The notes below the pieces were generated by a model, which had not been told where the DNA came from, did not search any database, and worked only from the letters and a program-made list of their open reading frames with translations. Of a stretch of 11,286 bases of DNA, positions 1-5,468 are shown piece after piece. This stretch comes from an archaeon (GTDB lineage: Archaea; Halobacteriota; Syntropharchaeia; Alkanophagales; Methanospirareceae). The stretch lies in assembly GCA_030019325.1 (NCBI GenBank), contig JASEFB010000066.1, forward strand, positions 1 through 11,286. The letters run 5' to 3'. Both the position numbers and the translations under genes were made by a program. Positions within the stretch are counted from its first letter, which is position 1; the number at the start of each line of letters is the position of its first letter.

Positions 1-147
1 CCCACTCCACACATCTTTCCACTGGTTCCACCGGTAGTCCTCTACTTGCGATAGCTTTATTATCTGCTCGGCACTAAATACATTAGAGAGCGTCATAAAT
101 AGATTGTTCTCCTCCAAATCAGCCGATATCGGCGTAAAGTAGTACAT
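1..147 (-). CDS. Unknown protein, N-terminal 49 residues only (runs off left edge)
   Basis: An open frame on the minus strand starts at the ATG at 147-145 and stays open to the window edge. The visible protein begins MYYFTPISADLEENN and is rich in aromatic and acidic residues (DYRWNQWKDVW near the edge). It has no signal peptide or membrane segment in the part seen. The start is supported by a GGAGGA ribosome binding site directly upstream, at 151-156. It lies 34 bases after the stop of the frameshifted gene at 182-1148 on the same strand, so the two are probably co-transcribed. I do not recognise the family, and only the N-terminus is available. Confidence 0.6.
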   Translation of the reverse strand, partial: MYYFTPISADLEENNLFMTLSNVFSAEQIIKLSQVEDYRWNQWKDVWSG

Positions 148-175
148 TTTTCCTCCACTCTTTTTGGAGGAGAAA
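148..175 (-). promoter_or_regulatory. Hairpin covering the ribosome binding site of the left-edge gene
   Basis: In the minus-strand transcript a TCCTCC tract (rc of 166-171) can pair with the GGAGGA ribosome binding site (rc of 151-156) over a 9-base loop. Two or three more U-A pairs are possible beyond one mismatch. This would hide the ribosome binding site unless ribosomes finishing the upstream gene open it, so it could couple translation of the two genes. The pairing is visible; the regulatory role is inferred. Confidence 0.35.
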
Positions 176-181
176 TCACCC

Positions 182-952
182 TTATAAATAAGTTCGGAAG
201 TAGGGGTGTTCGGAACTACTGAGGTTGGGAAAAGATTTATATAAGCTTTGTTTCCTATCAAGATGGTAATAACATAAATTTTTGATTAATGTGTTCCCTA
301 TCTTTGACCCTCTTTCTGTTGTAAGATATAGGCGGAAAGAATACCATTCGTTGTGTTTAATAAAGCCGTGTTTTGTTAGGATTTCGATCTCTTTTTCAAA
401 TCCTGAGAAATCAGATTTTAAGATCCCTTCACTACGAATATTTTGCCCTATGTAGATCTTTTTAAGAATCTCAAGACACCGGTGTATGTCAGTACCGCTT
501 ACCCCAGTTTCTTTTAGCTCTTTTTCTACGCTTGAAAGTTCGAAAGGACTCAAATTTTCTTTTATATACATCTCCACAGAAGGAAGGATATAATAGCCAG
601 GATAGCCATGCTTTCTACTAGACCAGACGTATTCAGTTAATATACCAACTTCTAGTAAATCTTTAAGAATATTCTCATAGCTCCGTTTACCAATTATCTC
701 TATTGTCTCAGGCTTTCTACCATCGACTGTATGTATGCCGTCCTTCTCGCAAATATACATTAAAAATTCTTTTCCTTCTAGCTCTTTGAGAATCTTGTCG
801 ATGACTATCTTCATTTCTGAGCTATGCTCAAAAATAAGTTTTCCTATGAATTTGGATAGCTCTTCACCCTCCTTATAATCATAATCTCCTTTCTCATTTC
901 TAACTGTAAATTGAACACCACCATATGGGGGGTGAAGAAATGAGGCCTTCAT
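182..952 (-). CDS. Winged-helix-like protein, C-terminal part of a frameshifted gene
   Basis: This frame encodes 256 residues from an ATG at 952, but the ATG has no good ribosome binding site and lies inside the end of the preceding frame (900-1148). Removing one C from the C6 tract (rc of 927-932) joins the two into one protein of about 321 residues, whose junction would read EGLISSPPYGGVQFTV. The sequence is mostly helical and charged. The stretch FSGFEKEIEILTKHGFIKHN followed by WYSFRLYLTTERG looks like recognition helix plus wing. An earlier part (YENILKDLLEVGILTEYVW) looks like another winged-helix unit. No catalytic motif is seen. The product could be a DNA-binding regulator or a structural component of an accessory system. 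The family is not recognised. Confidence 0.6.
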   Translation of the reverse strand: MKASFLHPPYGGVQFTVRNEKGDYDYKEGEELSKFIGKLIFEHSSEMKIVIDKILKELEGKEFLMYICEKDGIHTVDGRKPETIEIIGKRSYENILKDLLEVGILTEYVWSSRKHGYPGYYILPSVEMYIKENLSPFELSSVEKELKETGVSGTDIHRCLEILKKIYIGQNIRSEGILKSDFSGFEKEIEILTKHGFIKHNEWYSFRLYLTTERGSKIGNTLIKNLCYYHLDRKQSLYKSFPNLSSSEHPYFRTYL

Positions 953-1148
953 CTATTAATTTATCTTTAACATCTTCAAATATCTCTTCTCCATATCTGT
1001 CTTTAAATCGTCCGAAAGACATCGATACAGAATCAGAAAGCACATACCCATTATGGGATGCAACTATAGTTAAAAAATCCATTTTGGTAACTTCTTTACT
1101 CTCGACTATCCGTTTTACCTTTTCCTTTAGAATTTCACTCTTTACCAT
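900..1148 (-). CDS. Winged-helix-like protein, N-terminal part of a frameshifted gene
   Basis: The frame gives 82 residues from the ATG at 1148, preceded by a good GGTGAG ribosome binding site. Residues 1-70 are helical, and the end of the helical part (FEDVKDKLIDEGLI) resembles the recognition helix of a winged-helix fold. The last 11 or so residues (PPIWWCSIYS) look like out-of-frame translation: the same bases in the next frame give PPYGGVQFTVRN, the natural wing continuation. The overlap of 53 bases with the following frame is too long for ordinary translational coupling. I read this as the first quarter of one gene broken in a C6 tract. Function unknown. Confidence 0.55.
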   Translation of the reverse strand: MVKSEILKEKVKRIVESKEVTKMDFLTIVASHNGYVLSDSVSMSFGRFKDRYGEEIFEDVKDKLIDEGLISSPPIWWCSIYS

Positions 1149-1184
1149 TTTTCCCTCACCGTAATTAATTATGGAGCCTATAGG

Positions 1185-1210
1185 AATTAATTTAATATTT
1201 AATATAGTAT
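1185..1210 (-). promoter_or_regulatory. Probable archaeal TATA region for the 1148 gene
   Basis: The minus strand reads ACTATATTAAATATTAAATT about 40-60 bases before the ATG at 1148. It is the most TATA-like stretch upstream of this operon. The region is AT-rich throughout, so the exact box is uncertain. Confidence 0.3.
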
Positions 1211-1386
1211 CTAGCCTTATCCCGTTTTTCCGACTACAAGGAAAATATTTAACATAAGTGAAATGAGCAGGAGAAATTTATTCCTAAAAAATCACTATAA
1301 GCCGTTTTCAATATTGCTTTTCCTCCAAAATGCTTACCCACGAGTTGCAAGTCGATTGGCAATTTTTGCGATAACCCATTAAAGGT

Positions 1387-1548
1387 ATGCGAGCGGGCCC
1401 AGCGAAATTCGAACTCGCGATCCTCAGCTTAGAAGTACCTGATTCATGGGAAGAAGGAACAATAGACAAGATAGACTTTTTAATTAACACTTCTGGTATT
1501 GACTGGAATAGGGCAGAAACCACCTGTAAAGAAGCGGCTCTGAAATAA
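1387..1548 (+). pseudogene. Short open frame overlapping the tRNA relic; possible integrase 5' remnant
   Basis: ATG 1387 to TAA 1548 gives 53 residues. The first 16 or so are antisense translation of the tRNA 3' half. The rest (PDSWEEGTIDKIDFLINTSG then IDWNRAETTC) is protein-like but unrecognised. Archaeal tyrosine integrases inserted in tRNA genes often start with antisense tRNA sequence in just this arrangement, so a truncated 5' end of such an integrase is possible. There are no catalytic residues to support it, and no ribosome binding site is evident. It may equally be a chance frame. Confidence 0.15.
1394..1435 (-). other. Relic 3' half of a tRNA-Arg gene (probable old attachment site)
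   Basis: The minus strand shows a tRNA 3' half. It has anticodon loop CTTCTAA (anticodon TCT), then GCTGAG, a T-arm with stem GCGAG/TTCGC around TTCGAAT, acceptor strand TGGGCCC and discriminator G. It matches the intact tRNA-Arg(UCU) at 5287-5361 at 34 of 42 positions. Homology stops at the 5' side of the anticodon loop: the preceding bases cannot pair with GCTGA, and no D-arm or 5' acceptor strand follows. Duplicated tRNA 3' halves starting at the anticodon loop are left by tRNA-targeting integrases such as that of SSV1, which uses a tRNA-Arg. The divergence says the event is old or involved another tRNA-Arg gene. Confidence 0.6.
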
Positions 1549-1559
1549 GCTGCTTATTA

Positions 1560-1596
1560 CGGCGGCCCCTTCTCCCTCATGCTCACCTGAAGGAGG
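1560..1596. repeat. 37-base repeat, copy 1
   Basis: This segment matches 4150-4186 at 31 of 37 positions without gaps, in the same orientation. The core TCATGCTCACCT is identical. CCTTC and GAAGG flank the core and can form a 5-pair stem. In the other copy the inner pair changes from C-G to T-A, which keeps pairing, although the outermost pair is lost there. Function unknown. Confidence 0.5.
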
Positions 1597-1698
1597 ATGA
1601 TGAGCCTTTTCGCGGTTACCTTATCAACGATATAAACATTTAACCTTGAGTGCCATAAGCTCAAAATTTATGCTAATTATTCACAACGACTCACAAAT

Positions 1699-1711
1699 CC
1701 CTTTTTAAGGG
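1699..1711 (+). promoter_or_regulatory. Candidate TATA region for the bactofilin-like gene
   Basis: CCCTTTTTAAGGG lies 52-64 bases before the ATG at 1763. It is both TATA-like (TTTTTAAG) and a small palindrome. Spacing would give a leader of about 30 bases. The assignment rests on composition and position only. Confidence 0.3.
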
Positions 1712-1762
1712 TGCTATCACGATTTCAATCTGCTCTAACGGAAATTTAGGAGGCGAGCGAAA

Positions 1763-2782
1763 ATGGGGTTCAAAATTATGGTAGGCCCTGGTTGTATAAT
1801 GCGACTGATAATTATCTCACTCATGGTAATTCTGCTCGTACCACATGGTCAGGCACTACAGATGCTCTCGGGGGATCAGGTATCTGTTGATTTCCCAATA
1901 GATGATGATGTTTTTGCTGCTGGTGGTACGGTGAGTATTAATGCTCCCGTTGCGGGAGCGGTAATTGCGGGTGGTGATATTAGTATCAATGCACCGGTAA
2001 GTGGTGATGTTTTCGTTGCTGGTGGGCAAATAGTAGTTAATTCTGATATTGAAGGAAAAATTGTGGCTGCAGGGGGAAATATAGATTTGAGCGGTGATGC
2101 AAAAAATGCGGTAATTGCTGGAGGAAATGTTAACATCCATCCTGACACGGTTATTAGCAGGGATGCAGTCATTGCAGGTGATAGGGTTTCCAATGCTGGT
2201 ACGATTATAGGCAACTTAACCGTAAGAGCCGAGGAGTTCCAAAATACAGGAAGTGCGGGCAGTGTCGATTTCAAGAAAAGCGAAGGTCTGCAAGGGTTAC
2301 AAAAATTTATGAACCTATTTAGTATTCTCATGACCGTTGGATTCCTGATAATCGGTATAATCGTGCTCAGGTTATTCCCAGCCCAATTCTTTATAATTGA
2401 AGAGGAAGTAAGGAGATCTCCTGTGAAGAACACCGTAGTAGGATTTGTTCTTATACTCGCATCGGTAATTTTGATACTCGTGCTGGCTGTGACCCTTGTT
2501 GGTTTTCCCGTTGCATTACTTATGGGAATGCTTTTTATCATAGCTTTAATGCTCTCCAGTCTTTTCGTGTCATTCGCCGTCGGCAGAAAGATTATTGATG
2601 TGTTCAAAATTAAGACCAAAGATATCTTGATTTTTGTCCTCGGCTTTATAATCCTGAGTCTTCTCTTCAGAATTCCCTATGCAGGTTGGTTCATACGCAT
2701 TGTAGCGATTTCTTTGGGATTTGGCGCGCTTGTATATGCAGTATATAAGAACTGGCAGAGCATAACGACCAGTTCCGTTTAA
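1763..2782 (+). CDS. Bactofilin-like beta-repeat membrane protein
   Basis: 339 residues. Residues 13-31 form a signal peptide or N-terminal membrane segment ending near GQALQ. Residues about 48-165 contain repeats of the form V-x-A-G-G spaced 16-19 residues apart (positions 50, 67, 83, 100, 117, 136), the right-handed beta-helix pattern of bactofilins and polymer-forming proteins. After a short linker the C-terminal half has about five hydrophobic segments (roughly 186-206, 222-246, 248-273, 287-302, 306-328). Such proteins carry an extracytoplasmic beta-helix on a membrane domain; the known ones are envelope-associated, with no defined enzymatic activity. The start is set by GGAGG at 1749-1753. 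The gene heads a short cluster with a ferredoxin and a prenyltransferase; a functional link is not established. Confidence 0.8.
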   Translation: MGFKIMVGPGCIMRLIIISLMVILLVPHGQALQMLSGDQVSVDFPIDDDVFAAGGTVSINAPVAGAVIAGGDISINAPVSGDVFVAGGQIVVNSDIEGKIVAAGGNIDLSGDAKNAVIAGGNVNIHPDTVISRDAVIAGDRVSNAGTIIGNLTVRAEEFQNTGSAGSVDFKKSEGLQGLQKFMNLFSILMTVGFLIIGIIVLRLFPAQFFIIEEEVRRSPVKNTVVGFVLILASVILILVLAVTLVGFPVALLMGMLFIIALMLSSLFVSFAVGRKIIDVFKIKTKDILIFVLGFIILSLLFRIPYAGWFIRIVAISLGFGALVYAVYKNWQSITTSSV

Positions 2783-2876
2783 ATGTACTGGAAGAAAAAG
2801 ATGAGGAGATAATGGAAACTCCGGGATTTGCGTGCGGCGGGTATGGAAATCTTTATGGGGCTTCTGGATATCGCAA

Positions 2877-3065
2877 ATGGCGAAACCAGTTGTAGACCCG
2901 GATCTTTGTACTGGCTGTGAATCATGTGTGGATATTTGTCCAGAAGTATTTGAAATGGGCGATGATGGATTGTCCTGGGTAAAAAACCCAAACGCTTGCA
3001 ATAACTGCGATTGCCAAGAAGCGATCGATAATTGTCCTGTAGAAGCGATATCCTGGGAGGCATAA
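2877..3065 (+). CDS. Small single-cluster [4Fe-4S] ferredoxin
   Basis: From the ATG at 2877 the protein has 62 residues. The first half carries CTGCESCVDICP (Cys 11, 14, 17, 21) and the second half CNNCDC then NCPVEAI (Cys 41, 44, 46, 53). This resembles one-cluster ferredoxins of the Thermotoga/Desulfovibrio type: Cys 11, 14, 17 and 53 would bind the cluster, while Cys 21 and a second-half cysteine could form a disulfide. The extra cysteines at 41, 44 and 46 are more than that type needs. A GTG at 2832 would add 15 residues, but these look unlike ferredoxin and the family normally starts near MAKPVVDPDLC. There is no strong ribosome binding site before 2877. It is a soluble electron carrier, 7 bases before the prenyltransferase gene and probably co-transcribed with it. 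Confidence 0.88.
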   Translation: MAKPVVDPDLCTGCESCVDICPEVFEMGDDGLSWVKNPNACNNCDCQEAIDNCPVEAISWEA

Positions 3066-3072
3066 ATCTGCA

Positions 3073-4038
3073 ATGCCAAGACCAGTAGCTCTAGTTAGAG
3101 GTTCTCAAATAGGCGAATTGTGGAAACATTCACTCGCATGGCTTAGACAAGCACGGCTTCAATTCCAGCCCATGTACTTTATAAATTACAGTGTTGGGGC
3201 TGCCGCTGCATACACCACGGCTCAAAGATTTAACGTAGGCCTTTATGAGCTCGGATTTATCCTTCTTTTTCTTGGCGTCTTATGCGCGGCTCTTACCAAC
3301 GACTATTATGATTATCCGACGGATCGTATTAATAAAAATGCAGGGTTCACTGGTGGAACACGAGTATTAGTAGAGGGTAAGCTTGGCTTGAGTGAGGTAA
3401 AGGCGGGTATCCTCTTTGTACTTGGTTTGATTTTGGTATTCGGCTGTCTACTCATGTGGACCGCCAAAGATATTTCCGCATTTTTAATACTGTTTGGTGG
3501 TTTAAGTGGTATTTTCTTACTTCTAGAATACACCGCGCCGCCCCTCAAGTTCAGTTGGAGGGGTATGGGAGAGATAGTTGTAAGCATGATGACGGGCCCT
3601 TATCCTGTTCTCCTGGGTTACATCCTTCAGATTGGTACATGGACGAATTCATTACCCTGGTTATTGAGTATCCCCTTGTTTTTTGCAATGTTTACCGCGA
3701 TAACATTAGGAGGCATTCCTGATTATTATGCGGACAGAACGGTTTCTAAAAAAACCATTTCAGTCATTTTTGGACCACGGCTGGCAGCAATTATAGCACT
3801 CTTTCTTCTCGCTCTCACAACGATATCTTGCTTATTGCTCTGGTTGTTTAACATACTAAAAGGGCATGGGAGTATCACTGTATTTGTTGTTATCCCGTAT
3901 GCGTTGATTCTAGGTCTTGCGGTAATCAAATTGATAAAATCAGATGATTATGACAGACCAATAAACAGAATCTTGCAAGTTGCGGTATTTAATATCACCC
4001 TGATTGGACTTATTCTTTTATTATCCTTGTTATGGTAG
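3073..4038 (+). CDS. UbiA/MenA-family prenyltransferase
   Basis: 321 residues with about eight to nine membrane helices. The two Asp-rich motifs of the UbiA superfamily are intact: NDYYDYPTD at 76-84, which binds Mg-diphosphate of the polyprenyl donor, and DYYAD at 217-221. The family motif YTAPPLKFSWRGMGE lies at 153-167. The stretch GFTGGTRVLVEGKL after motif 1 is closer to MenA-like members than to heme O or tetraether-lipid enzymes. It would attach a polyprenyl chain to an aromatic or ring acceptor at the cytoplasmic membrane; a quinone precursor is plausible but the acceptor cannot be read from sequence. The start follows a GGAGG inside the end of the ferredoxin gene, so translation of the two genes may be coupled. 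Confidence 0.85.
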   Translation: MPRPVALVRGSQIGELWKHSLAWLRQARLQFQPMYFINYSVGAAAAYTTAQRFNVGLYELGFILLFLGVLCAALTNDYYDYPTDRINKNAGFTGGTRVLVEGKLGLSEVKAGILFVLGLILVFGCLLMWTAKDISAFLILFGGLSGIFLLLEYTAPPLKFSWRGMGEIVVSMMTGPYPVLLGYILQIGTWTNSLPWLLSIPLFFAMFTAITLGGIPDYYADRTVSKKTISVIFGPRLAAIIALFLLALTTISCLLLWLFNILKGHGSITVFVVIPYALILGLAVIKLIKSDDYDRPINRILQVAVFNITLIGLILLLSLLW

Positions 4039-4117
4039 TAAATTACTCTGAAATTGGGTCTATTAGGCTGCTTACTACGTCTTCCAATAATCCTGATAAC
4101 CATACCAATCACAGAAG

Positions 4118-4285
4118 TCACAATTCTTTTTTCTCTTTTTCTATCTTCACGGCGACCCTTTCCCCATCATGCTCACCTAAAGAAGGCCCGAAAAACCCGA
4201 AGCGGCTATCAAAGAAACACATATCCTTCACCCTCTCATATTTCAACCTCCCCAAAACACCCCTACACAGGTCATAGTGAACTAT
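4118..4285 (-). pseudogene. Possible remnant coding frame containing the repeat
   Basis: The minus strand is open for about 55 codons and ends ...GERVAVKIEKEKKEL at the TGA at 4118-4120. There is no ATG at a sensible position and no ribosome binding site. The middle (FGFFGPSLGEHDGERVAV) is protein-like and overlaps repeat copy 2. The same frame in copy 1 reads PPSGEHEGEGAAV. However, five of the six differences between the copies change the amino acid, which argues against a selected protein. Gene remnant or chance frame. Confidence 0.2.
4150..4186. repeat. 37-base repeat, copy 2
   Basis: Second copy of the element at 1560-1596, with 31 of 37 positions identical and the TCATGCTCACCT core unchanged. 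The flanking CTTT and AAAG can pair. The two copies bracket the bactofilin-like, ferredoxin and prenyltransferase genes as direct repeats. Confidence 0.5.
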
Positions 4286-4421
4286 TCACCAGCATAATAC
4301 AGTGCGGGCGAAGATACTCCATAAGTGAGAGAGAGATCAGTAGAATGACCACCACCACTTTTACATAGAGAGATTTTTTAAGTCTGCGCGACTATCTCGT
4401 TACTCATAGAGAGGTGTGAAG

Positions 4422-4793
4422 ATGCCAACAATTGTTCATTTTGATATTCCGGCAGATAATCCAGAGCGAGCAAAGAAGTTTTATGAAGCATTGTTTGAGT
4501 GGAAGATTGAAGCGCTCCCAGGGCCAATACCGTACTATCTGATCGAAACGACTGATCTCAATGGTGAGCAAGGGGTGGGCGGGGGCATGGCGCAAAGAAC
4601 TAACCCTGAGCAAAAAATTACCAATTTCATTGGCGTCAAGTCTATCAATGAGTATACGGCCAAGGTTGAACAGCTTGGGGGTACAGTGATCGAACGGAAA
4701 TGGCAGGTACCCGGCTGGGGCTATCTCGCAGTCTGTTTAGATACTGAAAATAATCCGTTCGGCCTCTGGGAAGAAGATGAAAACGCAGAATAG
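4422..4793 (+). CDS. VOC-family (glyoxalase/bleomycin-resistance fold) protein
   Basis: 123 residues from the ATG at 4422. This start is chosen over the GTG at 4416 because AGAGGTG at 4410-4416 then has normal spacing. The N-terminus VHFDIPADNPERAKKFYEAL and the C-terminal NPFGLWE are typical of the single-domain group related to lactoylglutathione lyase (COG3324-like). His 6 and Glu 117 sit at the usual metal-ligand positions of the two beta-alpha-beta-beta-beta modules. Members dimerise and either catalyse metal-dependent chemistry on small molecules or bind them; the substrate cannot be inferred. The gene has its own leader after a 380-base spacer, and the zinc-ribbon gene follows 139 bases later with its own promoter. 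Confidence 0.85.
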   Translation: MPTIVHFDIPADNPERAKKFYEALFEWKIEALPGPIPYYLIETTDLNGEQGVGGGMAQRTNPEQKITNFIGVKSINEYTAKVEQLGGTVIERKWQVPGWGYLAVCLDTENNPFGLWEEDENAE

Positions 4794-4882
4794 TCGACTG
4801 CACTACCTTTGCAAAAGCAGCGTGAACTCTATGACGGTGACGGTGTGAAAGATTGAAGGCGGCATTGAATCCAGAAGGGATA

Positions 4883-4900
4883 GAAAAGCTTTTATTTATC
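4883..4900 (+). promoter_or_regulatory. TATA box for the zinc-ribbon gene
   Basis: GAAAAGCTTTTATTTATC lies 33-50 bases before the ATG at 4933. It has an A-rich BRE-like part followed by TTTATTTATC. The expected transcript start is near 4920, giving a very short leader with the GGGGG ribosome binding site. Confidence 0.5.
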
Positions 4901-4932
4901 GTTCCGCAAAGCTGTTGAATAGGGGGATAAAA

Positions 4933-5082
4933 ATGCCTGTATGTCCTTATTGTAAACAGAGGATCTCTTTAAATGAAGTTAAAAGAGAAGTACGCGGTAA
5001 AGGATTCTTCAAACAGGAGATCATGTACTCATGTCCTCACTGTGATGCTGTCCTGGGATTCAGTAGAGGAAAATATGGATAG
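4933..5082 (+). CDS. Small zinc-ribbon protein (49 residues)
   Basis: ATG 4933 to TAG 5082 encodes a 49-residue protein preceded by AGGGGGAT at 4920-4927. It has two CPxC knuckles, CPYC at 4-7 and CPHC at 34-37, separated by 26 residues with alternating charged and beta-forming residues. This is the classic zinc-ribbon layout. The C-terminus (VLGFSRGKYG) is basic and glycine-rich. Stand-alone ribbons like this are common in archaea and mostly uncharacterised; roles in transcription, translation or protein-protein contacts are possible. The gene stands alone, between the VOC gene and the tRNA. Confidence 0.8.
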   Translation: MPVCPYCKQRISLNEVKREVRGKGFFKQEIMYSCPHCDAVLGFSRGKYG

Positions 5083-5228
5083 GCATAGGTGGGTGGAAGC
5101 TCAAAGTTCAGATTTGAAGGAGGGATAACGAGGCAAAATCCAAAAATTTTCATTGGTCGAGGCTTGATGAACGGCTTTGCCCGTGTTAAACATAAGTCCA
5201 ATTTTTGTAGGTCGGGAGGGTTGATAAG

Positions 5229-5251
5229 TCAAACCTTTAAAAAAGGTTTGA
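5229..5251. terminator. Perfect 10-pair hairpin downstream of the tRNA
   Basis: TCAAACCTTT pairs perfectly with AAAGGTTTGA over a 3-base loop. On the minus strand it follows the first terminator after the tRNA, and its left arm is T-rich, so it may be a backup. On the plus strand it lies 147 bases after the zinc-ribbon gene and could end that transcript. Confidence 0.4.
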
Positions 5252-5252
5252 T

Positions 5253-5283
5253 CCAAAAATAAGGGGGGGTCTGGCCCCTTATT
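5253..5283 (-). terminator. tRNA-Arg transcription terminator
   Basis: Three bases after the tRNA 3' end, the minus strand forms a perfect 9-pair stem (AATAAGGGG with CCCCTTATT, 5258-5266 and 5275-5283) over an 8-base loop, followed directly by TTTTTGG. A GC-rich hairpin plus T-run right after a tRNA is a good terminator candidate; in archaea the T-run alone can suffice. Confidence 0.55.
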
Positions 5284-5284
5284 A

Positions 5285-5361
<77 letters not shown>

Positions 5362-5383
5362 ATTCCTTTCCTTTCTCTCGTCT

Positions 5384-5393
5384 CTATTTATAG
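5384..5393 (-). promoter_or_regulatory. TATA box of tRNA-Arg
   Basis: The minus strand reads CTATAAATAG, ending 23 bases before the first tRNA base. This is a textbook archaeal box A at the correct distance for a tRNA gene, and it strongly supports an archaeal host. Confidence 0.75.
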
Positions 5394-5407
5394 ATTTGGA
5401 GCTCGCT

Positions 5408-5418
5408 GCATTTAAAAG
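5408..5418 (+). promoter_or_regulatory. Candidate TATA box of mutS
   Basis: GCATTTAAAAG lies about 50 bases before the mutS ATG and fits an archaeal TATA box with a start near 5440. A second AT stretch, TTTAAACATA at 5451-5460, is too close to the ATG unless the message is nearly leaderless. mutS and the tRNA are divergently transcribed from this 107-base region. Confidence 0.4.
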
Positions 5419-5468
5419 GAAAGTTTTATCATCGCTGGAGTAAGTAAGCATTTAAACATAAAGAGAAG

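Larger units (their letters stand above)
1149..1762. other. 614-base region without an intact gene
   Basis: This gap holds only the promoter of the left operon, a relic tRNA-Arg 3' half (1394-1435), a short open frame overlapping it (1387-1548), one copy of a 37-base repeat (1560-1596) and the promoter region of the bactofilin-like gene. The 71-residue minus-strand frame at 1308-1523 runs through the tRNA relic and has no recognisable protein character. The pattern fits an old integration or rearrangement scar. Confidence 0.5.
4039..4421. other. 383-base spacer with a decayed minus-strand frame
   Basis: No intact gene is supported here. The plus-strand frames at 4032-4277 and 4054-4368 are Ser/Thr/His-rich and look like shadows. 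The minus strand has a stop-free stretch at 4118-4285 and the second repeat copy at 4150-4186. An AT-rich stretch near 4371-4381 (GATTTTTTAAG) may be the promoter of the VOC gene. Confidence 0.4.

Noticed and set aside
1587..1603. C/D box guide RNA (CTGA followed by ATGATGA)
   Set aside because: Only a D'/C'-like pair is visible; no upstream C box or downstream D box at guide-RNA spacing. The single TTGATGA near 5164 also lacks a partner D box.
1876..2619. 247-residue minus-strand open frame opposite the bactofilin-like gene
   Set aside because: It is antisense to a well-supported gene and its composition (Ser/Thr/Pro/Ile-rich) is a mirror of the beta-repeats. No ribosome binding site or motif.
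3073..4038. Naming the prenyltransferase menA or as a geranylgeranylglyceryl-phosphate lipid enzyme
   Set aside because: The Asp-rich motifs fix the superfamily only; the acceptor substrate cannot be read from sequence, so no symbol is given.
4032..4368. Two overlapping plus-strand frames of 81 and 104 residues after the prenyltransferase gene
   Set aside because: Low-complexity Ser/His/Thr-rich translations without ribosome binding site. The region instead carries a repeat copy and a decayed minus-strand frame.
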